Below are positions 7,886-16,890 of a stretch of 64,000 nucleotides of DNA, one piece after another. Under the pieces are notes generated by a model. That model ran no database searches and had not been told where the DNA came from. It was given only the letters and a program-made list of their open reading frames with translations. The stretch is from the NCBI RefSeq assembly GCF_039973015.1, contig NZ_JBDWLT010000007.1, positions 186,001 through 250,000 of the forward strand, written 5' to 3'. Position 1 is the first letter of the stretch. Every line of letters starts with the position of its first letter. The translations under genes and the position numbers were made by a program. Origin of the DNA: Parvibaculum sp039973015 (lineage in GTDB: Bacteria; Pseudomonadota; Alphaproteobacteria; Parvibaculales; Parvibaculaceae).

Positions 7886-8728
7886 ATGCGCATCACCGTC
7901 ATGATCCCCACCTTCAATAACGGACGGCTTATCCGTTGCGCCATCAGGAGTGTGTTGCGTCAGACGCACCGCGATTTCGAGCTTCTGGTCGTTGCCGATG
8001 GCGCCCCGGCTTCAACCGCCCTGATTGTCGAGAAATTCGCCGAAGAAGACTCGCGCGTAAAACTGCTGGCTTACGAGAAAGGCGAGCGGCATGGCGAACG
8101 CTGGCGTCACGACGCTCTTCAGAAAGCAACGGGTGAGGCCGTATGCTATCTTAGCGATGACGACTTCTGGTTCCCCGACCACCTGGAGGTCATGAGCCGC
8201 CTCCTCACCAAGGCTGACTTCGCCCATACGCGCCACACATCCATCGTCGATGCTCTTCATGTAAGGGGCTATGCGGGCGATATTCGCGACCGGGATATAC
8301 GGCAACTCATGCGCAAGACGAAAACCAATATCTTCGGGCTGTCCTTTGCCGGACATCGCATGGATGCCTATGAAAAACTGCCGGAAGGTTGGAGCCCCGC
8401 GCCTGCCGATATCTGGACCGACCTCCACATGTGGCGCAAATGGCTTGCCGCGCCCGGCATCAAATTCGGTGCCTCATCAATGACGACGGGGTTGAATCTT
8501 CCAGCAATGCGGCGCCGGGAAATGTCCGCGGGAAAGCGGCTCACCGAACAGCGAATGTGGTACGAAATTTTCAGCGACCCATATCTCGTTGCCGGACTGC
8601 GCAAGACGATGCCGAAAACACAAGACCTCGTCACGCTTGCCGCCGTCGCGACCAAGGCAAACCAGTTGCGTGCCCGGAAGCCCACTCTCAAGGAAGCGCT
8701 GCATCAAGTCGCAAGGGCCCTTCGCTGA
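7886..8728 (+). CDS. family 2 glycosyltransferase
   Basis: A 280-residue GT-A fold glycosyltransferase. The N-terminal MRITVMIPTFNNGRLIRCAIRS and the metal/nucleotide-binding YLSDDDFW are typical of GT2. No membrane helix is seen, so it is likely cytoplasmic or peripherally bound, transferring a sugar to a lipid-linked or polysaccharide acceptor. The middle and C-terminal parts are not family-typical, so the donor and acceptor cannot be named. It is the last gene of the three-gene sugar cluster and is convergent with recJ, 3 bp away. Confidence 0.85.
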   Translation: MRITVMIPTFNNGRLIRCAIRSVLRQTHRDFELLVVADGAPASTALIVEKFAEEDSRVKLLAYEKGERHGERWRHDALQKATGEAVCYLSDDDFWFPDHLEVMSRLLTKADFAHTRHTSIVDALHVRGYAGDIRDRDIRQLMRKTKTNIFGLSFAGHRMDAYEKLPEGWSPAPADIWTDLHMWRKWLAAPGIKFGASSMTTGLNLPAMRRREMSAGKRLTEQRMWYEIFSDPYLVAGLRKTMPKTQDLVTLAAVATKANQLRARKPTLKEALHQVARALR

Positions 8729-8731
8729 AAG

Positions 8732-10546
8732 TTACGGCGTCGCATCCCGCGTCGGAACGGCATCCTCGATGGTGAATTGAACATCCCGTCGCCCCTGCCA
8801 TTCGTCGGCGCTGAGCCGCCCCGCTATATGCAGAAGTCCGGCTCCCTTGTCCATCAGAAGCGCGCCCAGCGGCGATTCCGCAGCCCGGAAGGCAATGCCC
8901 TTCAGCCGGCCTCCGTCCTCACCCGAGAGGATCACCCGCACATGCGCTTTGCCTACGATATCGGCCCTCACGACACGCACCGATGGCACCGCGAATCGCG
9001 GTTCTGCATTTCCCGCGCCATAGGGCCCCGCCTGTTGCAGCAGTTCGTATAGCTCTCGCGTTGCCCCCCGCGCGGCAATCGCGCCATCGAGTTTCAGTGC
9101 CCGCGCCTCGGAGGCAACCGTCACATCGTCCTGAAGCCGCTTGCCGAGAAAGGCTTCCAGTTCTTCAAGTTTGTTCTCGCGCAGCGTCAGCCCCGCAGCC
9201 ATCGCGTGTCCGCCGCCATTAACAAGAAGTCCCGCTTCCAGCGCCGCCGTGACCGCGCGCCCGAGATCGACGCCGGAGAGCGAGCGGCCCGAACCTTTCC
9301 CCTCCCCCTTCTCGTCGATCGCGATGACGAGGCTCGGCCGTTCGTAGCGATCCTTGAGGCGGCTCGCCACAATGCCGATGACACCGGGGTGCCAGCCCTT
9401 GCCCGCTGCAATAATGAGCGGCGGCATCGTGTTCGCACGCCGGGACGAAAGCCTCTCATCGACCTGATGGATCGCTTCTTCCAGCACCTGCGCCTCTATG
9501 GCCTGACGCTCGACATTCATCACATTGAGCTCTTCGGCGATGGCGTTCGCCTCAAGTTCGTTTTCGGTCGTCAGCAGTCTTGCGCCGAGGTCGGCCCGGC
9601 CGACGCGCCCGCCCGCATTCACGCGGGGCCCGAGCAGAAAACCGCAATGATAGGGCGATGGCGTCCCGTTCATTCGCGCGACATCCGCAAGCGCCGCAAG
9701 CCCCTTGTTCTGCCTTCGCTGCATCACGCGCAACCCCTGTGCGACGAACGCACGGTTGAGACCTGTCAGCGGCACCACGTCGCAAACCGTGCCCAGTGCC
9801 ACAAGGTCGAGCCATTGCATGAGGTCCGGTGCCTCCCGGTCGGCATACCAGCCCGCTTCGCGCAGCGCACGGTTGAGCGCCACCACAAAAAGGAAAGTCA
9901 CCCCCACGGCGGCAAGCTGTCCGAGTCCGCTGGCATCGTCCATCCGGTTCGGATTGACCAGCGCAAAGGCGGGCGGCAACGATGGCTCTGCCTGGTGATG
10001 ATCGACGACGATGGAGGGAAGCCCGTAATCCGCGGCCAGCCCCAGCGCCTTGTGCGCCATTGTCCCGCAATCGACGGTGATGACGAGATCGGTCCCCTCG
10101 TCTTTCAGTCGCGTCAGCGCGGGCGCATTGGGGCCATAGCCTTCGCGAATGCGGTCTGGAATATAGATCCGCAGCTCGCTCCCCGCCGCCTTGAAGAAGC
10201 GGTAGAGCAGCGCACTCGATGTTGCTCCGTCTACGTCATAGTCGCCGAAGACCGCAACCTTCTCACCCGCCATGATGGCCTGCGCCACGCGCTTGGCCGC
10301 CTTCTCCATATCCGTGACTTCGTAAGGGTCCGGCATCAGCGAGCGCAGCGAGGGTGCGAGATAGGCCGCGCAATCTTCCGGCGCGACACCGCGCCCCGCA
10401 AGCACCCGCGCAATGATTTCGGGCAACCCCTCGCGTTGCGCAATCGCAAGCGCAAGACGTTCATCGCCAAGGCGGCTCGCCCAGGAGCGCCCCGTGGCCG
10501 AGCGCTCGACGCCAAGAAAACCTCTGGAGGCGGCCTCAGCGCTCAT
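8732..10546 (-). CDS. recJ: single-stranded-DNA-specific exonuclease RecJ
   Basis: A 604-residue 5'-3' exonuclease of the DHH phosphoesterase family, acting in recombination and mismatch repair. Motifs in order: AVFGDYDVDGATSS (motif I), VDHH (motif III, giving the family its name), the DHHA1 domain with GWHPGVIGIVASRL, and NGGGHAMAAGL. The C-terminal OB-like domain follows. I place the start at ATG 10546 (MSAEAASRG); the frame extends to 10624 but those residues look non-coding. It belongs to the minus-strand run with the symporter, glpX, hom and aminotransferase genes. Confidence 0.95.
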   Translation of the reverse strand: MSAEAASRGFLGVERSATGRSWASRLGDERLALAIAQREGLPEIIARVLAGRGVAPEDCAAYLAPSLRSLMPDPYEVTDMEKAAKRVAQAIMAGEKVAVFGDYDVDGATSSALLYRFFKAAGSELRIYIPDRIREGYGPNAPALTRLKDEGTDLVITVDCGTMAHKALGLAADYGLPSIVVDHHQAEPSLPPAFALVNPNRMDDASGLGQLAAVGVTFLFVVALNRALREAGWYADREAPDLMQWLDLVALGTVCDVVPLTGLNRAFVAQGLRVMQRRQNKGLAALADVARMNGTPSPYHCGFLLGPRVNAGGRVGRADLGARLLTTENELEANAIAEELNVMNVERQAIEAQVLEEAIHQVDERLSSRRANTMPPLIIAAGKGWHPGVIGIVASRLKDRYERPSLVIAIDEKGEGKGSGRSLSGVDLGRAVTAALEAGLLVNGGGHAMAAGLTLRENKLEELEAFLGKRLQDDVTVASEARALKLDGAIAARGATRELYELLQQAGPYGAGNAEPRFAVPSVRVVRADIVGKAHVRVILSGEDGGRLKGIAFRAAESPLGALLMDKGAGLLHIAGRLSADEWQGRRDVQFTIEDAVPTRDATP

Positions 10547-10638
10547 CGGTACGGGCCGGTTTTTTGTACAAAATGGACATGGAAAGAGGATAGCCCCTCG
10601 GATCGGGAAAGGTCGAACGAACAATCTCGAGCCGCCAT

Positions 10639-12078
10639 TCAGGGGCTGATGACCACGTCCTCATTGCGGGTTTCCTGTATATGCTCTCGTTGCTCCGCGC
10701 TGCGGGCCTCGCTTTCCCGCGAGACCGCCGCAGGCACAAATCGATCCATCACCACGCAAGCCACAAGGTCACCCGTTACATTGAGACTTGTCCTGAACCG
10801 CTCAAGGATACGGTCCAGCCCGACAATCAATGCCAGCCCCGTCAAGGGCACACCCACGCTGGAAAGAACCGACGCCAGGACGACAATGCCGACACCGGGC
10901 ACGGCGGGTGTGCCGATGGAGGCGCCGACCGTGGTCGCAACAAGCGCCAGAAGAACACCGATCGGCAGGTCGATCTGATAGAACTGCGCCATGAAAATCG
11001 TGGCCAGTGCCTGATAGAGCGCCGTACCGCCCATATTCATCGTCGCTCCCAGTGGAACGATGAATTGCGCAAGGGATGGCCGGACCTTCAGCACATCTTC
11101 GGCCGTTTTCACCGTGACGGGCATGGTTGCCGCTGAGCTGTTGGTGGAAAAGCCGAGCAGGAAAGGCTCGCGGATCGAACGCAGCATGAAAAGCGGGTTG
11201 CGTCCTCCCAGCACAGCCGCGATCGCGAGATAGAAGGCGAGCAATATGGCCATGCCGAAAACAACAACCGCCGCATAGGCGCCCAGCCCCGCCAGAATGC
11301 CGGGGCCCGTCTTGATCATGACCTGAGCCAGCATCCCGAACACGGCCACCGGCGCAAAGGTCATGACCGTCGCCACGATGGACATGGAAATTTCCTGCAC
11401 CGACCCGAGCAATTCGAAAAGAGGTTTCGATGATTCCGGCGGAACGCTGAGCAACCCAACACCCAGCACAATCGCAAAGATGACGATCTGCAACATATCC
11501 CCGCGAACGATGGAACCCAGCGGATTGGTTGGCAGTATCTCCGTGATTTCGTTCGGAATGCTGACCAGACTGAATGTCTTCGCGGCTTCCGCCTCGCCCT
11601 TTTCGGCAAGTTCGGCAACCTGCCCCGTCAGTTCCACCTGCGGGGCTGCGGCCCTGTCCACATATTCGCCCGGCTTGAGCACGAGACCGATCACAACGCC
11701 GAGGACAGCCGCCGCAATGGTCGAGCCAACAAAATAGAAAGCGAGCCCGACGCCCGTGCTCTTGAGCTGGCGGACATCGGTAGCCGCCGCAATGCCCCGG
11801 ACGATGGAGGCGAGGATCAGCGGCACGACGATCATCTGGATGAAGGCGAGAAACAGGTTGCCCGGCAATGCCAGCCATTCCCCCAGCACATTCGCCGTTG
11901 ATCGGGATACGAAGCCCATATCGGGATTGAGCAGCAGGCCCGTTACGATGCCCAACGCCATACCGATGAGCACCTGAAGCCAGAGGCGTCCTTTTATCAG
12001 CCGGTTGGACTGCTTTGCGAGGAACTTCAGGTTCTTCGGAAAGATGCGTTCCACCGAGGAAAAGGTTTCACCCTTCAT
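10639..12078 (-). CDS. dicarboxylate/amino acid:cation symporter (DAACS family)
   Basis: A 479-residue inner-membrane transporter of the glutamate/C4-dicarboxylate symporter family (GltP/DctA-like), driven by Na+ or H+. The hallmark serine-rich loop TNSSAATMPVT and the NMGGTALY motif of TM7 are present, together with TM8 residues in GLALIVGLDRILERFRTSLNVTGD. An extra hydrophilic segment of about 50 residues (near 130-180, rich in Glu/Ala) lies between TM3 and TM4. The N-terminal 30 residues are cytoplasmic and basic. The substrate cannot be decided from sequence alone. Confidence 0.9.
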   Translation of the reverse strand: MKGETFSSVERIFPKNLKFLAKQSNRLIKGRLWLQVLIGMALGIVTGLLLNPDMGFVSRSTANVLGEWLALPGNLFLAFIQMIVVPLILASIVRGIAAATDVRQLKSTGVGLAFYFVGSTIAAAVLGVVIGLVLKPGEYVDRAAAPQVELTGQVAELAEKGEAEAAKTFSLVSIPNEITEILPTNPLGSIVRGDMLQIVIFAIVLGVGLLSVPPESSKPLFELLGSVQEISMSIVATVMTFAPVAVFGMLAQVMIKTGPGILAGLGAYAAVVVFGMAILLAFYLAIAAVLGGRNPLFMLRSIREPFLLGFSTNSSAATMPVTVKTAEDVLKVRPSLAQFIVPLGATMNMGGTALYQALATIFMAQFYQIDLPIGVLLALVATTVGASIGTPAVPGVGIVVLASVLSSVGVPLTGLALIVGLDRILERFRTSLNVTGDLVACVVMDRFVPAAVSRESEARSAEQREHIQETRNEDVVISP

Positions 12079-12166
12079 CGCGCCAGGCTCCCGTCATGGT
12101 GTCGTTGCGCCCGAAACGAATGCTAGGTCGCTCATGTCCCGGGGGAATCGTTCATGAAACAAGCTC

Positions 12167-12187
12167 ACCCCCGCGCGAGGCGGGGGT
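12167..12187. repeat. GC hairpin between glpX and the symporter gene
   Basis: ACCCCCGC and GCGGGGGT form a perfect 8-bp stem with a 5-base loop. It lies 21 bases downstream of the glpX stop on the minus strand. No U-run follows, so it may only be a weak terminator or an mRNA-stabilising stem. Confidence 0.45.
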
Positions 12188-12207
12188 CGGCCCGGCAGAC
12201 GGCGGCC

Positions 12208-13182
12208 TTACTGGAACTTGTCGAGATAGGCGTGGAAAGACTTCAGCCGCCGCACGGTGCCTGTCGCCGAGCGCATGACGATGGTGTGGGTCGTCACGCC
12301 GCCATTGCGGTGATGAATGCCGTCCAGCAGCCAGCCATCGGTCACGCCCGTCGCCGCGAAGATCACGTCGCCGGAAGCCATTTCCGTATGGTCGTATTTT
12401 TTGTTGAAGTCCTTCACGCCCATCTTCGCCGCGCGCGCCTTCTGCTCCTCACTCGACGTCACCAGACGGCCCTGCATCTGCCCGCCGATGCAGCGAAGCG
12501 CCGCCGCCGCGAGCACGCCTTCCGGCGCACCGCCAACACCCATATAGAGGTCGACACCCGTCTCCGGGTCCGTGGTCGCAATCACACCGGCAATATCGCC
12601 GTCGGTGATGAGCGTCACGCGCGCACCTACCTCGCGCACCGCGCGGATAAGTTCGGCATGGCGCGGCCGGTCGAGAATGCACACCGTGATCTCGGAAACA
12701 TCGGCCTTCTTCGCCTTGGCGAGCGCCTTGATGTTTTCGGCCGGGGTCGCGTCGAGGTCGATCAGGCCCTCGGGAAAGCCGCCGCCGATCGCGATCTTGT
12801 CCATATAGGTGTCGGGCGCGTTGAGCAGCGTGCCGCCCTCCGCCGCCGCGAGCACGGCCATGGCATTCGGCATCGCCTTTGCCGTCAGCGTCGTGCCTTC
12901 CAGCGGATCGAGCGCGATATCGACCTTCGGGCCTTTGCCCGTGCCAACCTTCTCGCCGATATAGAGCATCGGCGCCTCGTCGCGCTCGCCCTCGCCGATC
13001 ACCACCGTGCCATCGATATCGAGCACGTTGAGTTCCTTGCGCATGGCATCGACCGCAGCCTGGTCGGCGGACTTCTCGTCGCCGCGTCCCACCCACAGGG
13101 CCGAGCAGACAGCCGCACGTTCCGTCACGCGCCCCATCTCCAGCGCAAGCATACGGTTCAGGCCAGCTTTTTTCTCAACCAT
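12208..13182 (-). CDS. glpX: class II fructose-1,6-bisphosphatase
   Basis: A 324-residue GlpX-type phosphatase that hydrolyses fructose 1,6-bisphosphate (often also sedoheptulose bisphosphate) in gluconeogenesis. Family motifs: GRGDEKSADQAAVDAMR near the N-terminus, VVIGEGERDEAPMLYIGE, and DPLEGTTL with the metal-binding Asp/Glu residues. The start is ATG 13182 (MVEKKAGLNRML), preceded by GGGGACTGAG; a longer frame to 13257 would run into hom. It lies 52 bp downstream of hom in the same orientation, a conserved alphaproteobacterial order. Confidence 0.95.
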   Translation of the reverse strand: MVEKKAGLNRMLALEMGRVTERAAVCSALWVGRGDEKSADQAAVDAMRKELNVLDIDGTVVIGEGERDEAPMLYIGEKVGTGKGPKVDIALDPLEGTTLTAKAMPNAMAVLAAAEGGTLLNAPDTYMDKIAIGGGFPEGLIDLDATPAENIKALAKAKKADVSEITVCILDRPRHAELIRAVREVGARVTLITDGDIAGVIATTDPETGVDLYMGVGGAPEGVLAAAALRCIGGQMQGRLVTSSEEQKARAAKMGVKDFNKKYDHTEMASGDVIFAATGVTDGWLLDGIHHRNGGVTTHTIVMRSATGTVRRLKSFHAYLDKFQ

Positions 13183-13234
13183 CTCAGTCCCCGTTCCTCT
13201 GCCCGTTCCGCCGGGCGTCATATGTGCAAGCGGC

Positions 13235-14542
13235 TCAGCGGAGCTCGCCATCCTCAATTCTGATCATCAGCGGTGTGCCCGCCACGTCTTCGTGCTGCGC
13301 AAGCAATGTCCGCGCGCGCGCCATCGTGCTTTCGTCCGTCTCATGCGTGACGAAGACAACCGGCAGCCTGCCGCTGTCGTCGCCCTTGCCGCCGCGCTGC
13401 ACGATGCGCTCGATTGAAATCGAGGCCTCCGCCAGCGCCCGCGTGATCGCGGCCATGCTGCCCGCGCGGTCCACGGCGCGCAGCCGCAGATAGAAGGAGC
13501 TCTTGTGCGCTTCCATAAGCGGCCTGGCCGGTGCCTTGAGCTTCGTCGCCGGCACGATGAACGGCGGCACGATGAGCCCGCGCGCAATATCCGCGATGTC
13601 GGAGAGAACGGCCGATGCCGTCGGCCCCTCGCCCGCGCCGCGCCCTTCGAGCACGAGATGCCCCACCCGGTCGCCATCGACGGCCACCGCGTTGTAAACG
13701 CCCGAAACAGCCGCCAGCGGCGTTCCCTCGGGCACGAGCGCCGGATGTACGCGCTGCACGATGCCCGCATCGCTCTTTTCCGCGATGGCGAGCAGCTTCA
13801 CCTTGAAGCCGAAATCCTTTGCAAAGGCGATATCCGTGGCGCTGATCTTCTCGATGCCCTCGATATGCACATTGTCGAAATCGACTTCCGTGCCGAAGGC
13901 AAGGCTCGCCAGGATCGCGAGCTTGTGCGCCGCGTCGATGCCGCCCACGTCGAATGTCGGATCGGCTTCCGCATAGCCGAGATCCTGCGCATCCTTCAGC
14001 ACATCGGCGAAGTCGCGCCCGGTCGTCTCCATCTCGGTCAGGATGTAGTTGCAGGTGCCGTTGAGGATGCCGTGAATGCTGCGGATCTCGTTGCCCGCCA
14101 GCGCCTCGCGCATCGTCTTCACGATGGGGATACCGCCCGCCACCGCCGCCTCGTAGTTGAGTGCGACGCCCTTGCCTTCCGCCGCCTGCGCCAGCGCCGT
14201 GCCATGATGCGCGACCAGCGCCTTGTTCGCGGTCGCGACATGCTTGCCCGCCTTCAGCGACGCCTCGACGAGCTCACGCGCGATCCCTTCCGAACCGCCG
14301 ATCAGCTCCACGACGAGGTCGATGTCACCGGCGCTCGCCAGCGCCATCGGATCGTCCTCCCAGCGCACACCGGAAAGGTCGATGCCGCGATCTTTCGTCT
14401 TGTCGCGCGCCGACACCGCGACGAGTTCGAGCGGCCGCCCGCAGGCCGCCGCGAGATACGCGCTGCGTTCGGCCAAAATCTTGACGACGCCCGCCCCAAC
14501 CGTGCCGAGGCCGGCTATACCGATCCGTAGGGAATTACTCAC
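13235..14542 (-). CDS. hom: homoserine dehydrogenase
   Basis: A 435-residue NAD(P)-dependent enzyme making homoserine from aspartate semialdehyde, the branch point to Met and Thr. The N-terminal IGIAGLGTVGAGVVKIL is the nucleotide-binding loop. The catalytic region holds GILNGTCNYIL and the AQDLGYAEADPTFDVGGIDAAHKL signature. The last ~85 residues form an ACT domain (RLRAVDRAGSMAAITRALAEA), implying feedback control, normally by threonine. The start is a GTG whose last bases overlap the aminotransferase stop (GTGA), showing translational coupling. Confidence 0.96.
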   Translation of the reverse strand: MSNSLRIGIAGLGTVGAGVVKILAERSAYLAAACGRPLELVAVSARDKTKDRGIDLSGVRWEDDPMALASAGDIDLVVELIGGSEGIARELVEASLKAGKHVATANKALVAHHGTALAQAAEGKGVALNYEAAVAGGIPIVKTMREALAGNEIRSIHGILNGTCNYILTEMETTGRDFADVLKDAQDLGYAEADPTFDVGGIDAAHKLAILASLAFGTEVDFDNVHIEGIEKISATDIAFAKDFGFKVKLLAIAEKSDAGIVQRVHPALVPEGTPLAAVSGVYNAVAVDGDRVGHLVLEGRGAGEGPTASAVLSDIADIARGLIVPPFIVPATKLKAPARPLMEAHKSSFYLRLRAVDRAGSMAAITRALAEASISIERIVQRGGKGDDSGRLPVVFVTHETDESTMARARTLLAQHEDVAGTPLMIRIEDGELR

Positions 14543-15813
14543 GTCCGCCCGGCCCCGCTTGTCTGCTTTGCATTCGGATGGGGAACCACGCTCGACGCAA
14601 TGCCGAGCCGGTCTTCATATTCGGCGACGATCTGGTCGGCGTTCTGCATCATGCGCTTCACATTGCGCGCCGCCTGCCGGATGCGCTGCTCGTTCTCCAC
14701 GAGACCGATGCGCACATGCCCGTCGCCATATTCGCCAAAGCCGATGCCCGGCGCCACCGCCACATCCGCCTGTTCGAGCAGCAGCGTCGCAAACCCCATT
14801 GAGCCCAGATGCCGGAACTTTTCCGGGATCGGCGACCACGCGAACATGCTGGCCGGCGGGCTTGGAATGTCCCACCCCGCGCGGGCCATGCTGTCCACCA
14901 GCACATCGCGGCGATGCTTGTACGTCGCGCGAATTTCCGCGACGCATTCCTGCGGCCCGTTCAGCGCCGCCGTCGCCGCCACCTGGATCGGCGTGAAGGC
15001 GCCATAATCGAGATAGGACTTCACGCGCCCCAGCGCATTGATCAGCCGTTCATTGCCCACCGCAAAACCCATGCGCCAGCCCGGCATCGAATAGGTCTTG
15101 GACAGCGAGGTGAACTCGACGGTCCGCTCCTTCGCGCCCGGCACCTGCAGGATCGAGGGCGGCGGGTTGCCGTCGAAATAGATTTCCGAATAGGCGAGGT
15201 CCGAAATCACATAAAGGTCGTTCTTCGCCGCGAAGGCGATCAGCTCGCGGTAGAAATCGAGATCGGCCACCTGCGCTGTCGGGTTCGAGGGATAGCTCAC
15301 CACGATGGCCGTCGGCTTCGGCACGCTGTGGCGGATGCCGCGCTCCAGCATGTCGAAAAAGCCCATCTCGCTCTCGAAGGGCACGGAGCGGATCACGGCG
15401 CCGGAAATGATGAAGCCGAAGGCGTGGATCGGATAGCTCGGGTTCGGGCAGAGGATCACGTCGCCCGGCGCGGTAATCGCCTGGGCAAGGTTCGCCAGCC
15501 CTTCCTTGGAGCCGAGCGTCGCGATCACTTCCGTCTCGGGATTGAGCTTCACGCCGAAGCGCCGCTCATAATAGCCGGCCTGTGCGCGGCGAAGCCCCGG
15601 AATGCCGCGCGAGGCGGAGTAGCGATGCGTCTTCGGGTCGCGAACGGCCTCGACAAGCTTCTCCACGATATGCGGCGGCGTCGGCATGTCGGGATTGCCC
15701 ATGCCGAAATCGATGATGTCCTTGCCCTCGGCGCGCGCCTTCGCCTTGAGCTTGTTGACGCTCTCGAAAACGTAAGGCGGCAGGCGCTTTATGCGGTGAA
15801 ACTCTTCGCTCAT
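14539..15813 (-). CDS. class I/II PLP aminotransferase (AlaC/LL-DAP aminotransferase-like)
   Basis: A 424-residue fold-type I aminotransferase. The PLP lysine lies in SLSKTYSMPGWRMGF, the substrate-binding region in VSYPSNPTAQVADLDFY, and the N-terminal part contains IDFGMGNPDMPTP. Genes of this type immediately upstream of hom are common in alphaproteobacteria and are annotated as alanine or LL-diaminopimelate aminotransferases; substrate is therefore uncertain. The start is ATG 15813 behind CCAGGATTTGGTC. It is coupled to hom by a 4-base overlap, which points to a role in aspartate-family or pyruvate-linked amino acid metabolism. Confidence 0.88.
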   Translation of the reverse strand: MSEEFHRIKRLPPYVFESVNKLKAKARAEGKDIIDFGMGNPDMPTPPHIVEKLVEAVRDPKTHRYSASRGIPGLRRAQAGYYERRFGVKLNPETEVIATLGSKEGLANLAQAITAPGDVILCPNPSYPIHAFGFIISGAVIRSVPFESEMGFFDMLERGIRHSVPKPTAIVVSYPSNPTAQVADLDFYRELIAFAAKNDLYVISDLAYSEIYFDGNPPPSILQVPGAKERTVEFTSLSKTYSMPGWRMGFAVGNERLINALGRVKSYLDYGAFTPIQVAATAALNGPQECVAEIRATYKHRRDVLVDSMARAGWDIPSPPASMFAWSPIPEKFRHLGSMGFATLLLEQADVAVAPGIGFGEYGDGHVRIGLVENEQRIRQAARNVKRMMQNADQIVAEYEDRLGIASSVVPHPNAKQTSGAGRT

Positions 15814-15892
15814 GACCAAATCCTGGAGACGCGGCACACCGTCCCCGGCGCCCGATTCGAGCCCGCGGCGGTTCACGGCGTCTTATAACGCC

Positions 15893-15963
15893 AGAGCGCT
15901 TCCACGCGAAGCCTCCTTTGAACAAAAGCAGGCGGTTCGCCGTTCGAAAACGCGCCAAAACAA
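15893..15963. repeat. interspersed Rhizobiales-type repeat, copy 1
   Basis: The block begins AGAGCGCTTCCACGCGAAG, continues with GGCGGTTCGCCGTTCG and ends AAAACGCGCCAAAACAA. It matches in layout the second block at 20723-20777. It resembles a repeat I know to be scattered between genes in Rhizobiales genomes (AGAGCGTTT...CCGGTTCGCGT...AAACGCGTCAAAACAA). It lies upstream of the aminotransferase gene in a 252-base gene-free stretch (15814-16065) where I see nothing else. Confidence 0.65.
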
Positions 15964-16065
15964 CGGCTTGGAGCCCTTCAGCGGTTTCGGGACCGGCAAG
16001 AGGGCTCTGGAGAGAAGGCAGGCCAGGCGAAAATCGCCCTTTTCAGGGCCTCACGGCCCGGCTTG

Positions 16066-16707
16066 TCAGGGCTGGCCGATCGCGGGCTTCACCGTCACGC
16101 GCTTCGTCGGCGCAGCCGTCACTTCCGGTCCGGTATCCGCCGCGGGCTCGGCGGCCGCGGCCCCGTCCTCGCTCACAACCTCCGGCTCTTCATCCGGCTC
16201 CTTGGCGGCCGTCTGCACTTCTCTCTCCGGCAGCACCTTGGAATAGTCGCTATGGCCGCCCCGCCCGCCCGGCAGCGGAATGGTCGGTGCGGCTTCATAG
16301 AGCGACTGCTTGTCTGTCGGCCCCTCGGGCACATCCTCAAGCGCAGGCACGGGCGTCGGCTGGGCCACAACGGGCGCAGGCGCGGGCGCCTCCGTGCCGC
16401 CGCGCAGCACCTGGTCGCTGTGGAGCGCGTTCTGCCGGTCCGCGGCCAGGCCCTTGGCGATGTCCTTGCGTTCGCCGAGCGGCGTTGCGGCGGGCTGTTG
16501 CTCGGGCACATCGCGCAGGTCCGGGAAAGCCGCATCCGCGGGTGGCGCGTCAGGTGTGCCGCCATAGGCAGCATCCGGCTTCGCGTCGTCCGACAGCATG
16601 GAGCAGCCGCCCGCGATCCCGGCCATGATCAGCACCGCCGCAAATCCGCATCCGCGGGCCGCTGCGGCAACCCTGTTCACATTACGGCCTGTCGCCATCT
16701 CCGGCAT
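16066..16707 (-). CDS. proline/alanine-rich lipoprotein, unknown function
   Basis: A 213-residue predicted lipoprotein. The start at ATG 16707 is chosen because CAGGAG precedes it at 7 bases. A hydrophobic segment (about 20-34) ends in the lipobox AGGC with C35. After it come DAAFPDLRDVPEQQP and ERKDIAKGLAADRQNALHSDQVLRGG, a pattern (FPxLxxVP...GLxADRxNA) I have seen in other alphaproteobacterial envelope proteins. The remainder is low-complexity Pro/Ala/Glu, ending in a basic tail. It is divergent from phaC and the shared upstream region contains a 19-bp palindrome. It probably sits in the outer membrane or periplasm; function unknown. Confidence 0.65.
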   Translation of the reverse strand: MPEMATGRNVNRVAAAARGCGFAAVLIMAGIAGGCSMLSDDAKPDAAYGGTPDAPPADAAFPDLRDVPEQQPAATPLGERKDIAKGLAADRQNALHSDQVLRGGTEAPAPAPVVAQPTPVPALEDVPEGPTDKQSLYEAAPTIPLPGGRGGHSDYSKVLPEREVQTAAKEPDEEPEVVSEDGAAAAEPAADTGPEVTAAPTKRVTVKPAIGQP

Positions 16708-16781
16708 CGTCGCACTCCTGCTATTGCGCTTGTTCGCGCCTGTTTCCTGACCCATATCCGCGTCATCGGGCGGACACATGC

Positions 16782-16800
16782 AAGCGTATAGTATACGCTT
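16782..16800. promoter_or_regulatory. 19-bp perfect palindrome in divergent lipoprotein/phaC promoter region
   Basis: AAGCGTATA-G-TATACGCTT is a perfect odd-centred inverted repeat (9-bp arms). It lies about 90 bases before the phaC start and 75 bases before the lipoprotein start. The position and symmetry suggest a binding site for a dimeric regulator. No regulator gene is adjacent. Confidence 0.55.
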
Positions 16801-16890
16801 CTCAGGTGAAACCATCTGTAACCGGGCATTTCCGCAGGGCGGCGGAAAAAGCCCGAAACTCATGACACAAGCCCTCAAGGAAGCGCGTCT

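Noticed and set aside
6107..8728. Genomic island integrated at tRNA-Glu
   Set aside because: The sugar cluster lies at the 5' side of the tRNA, there is no integrase gene, and no repeated tRNA 3' end was found.
10547..10624. Extended start of recJ
   Set aside because: The extra residues are Cys/Phe/Pro-rich and lack similarity to RecJ N-termini. ATG 10546 gives a normal length.
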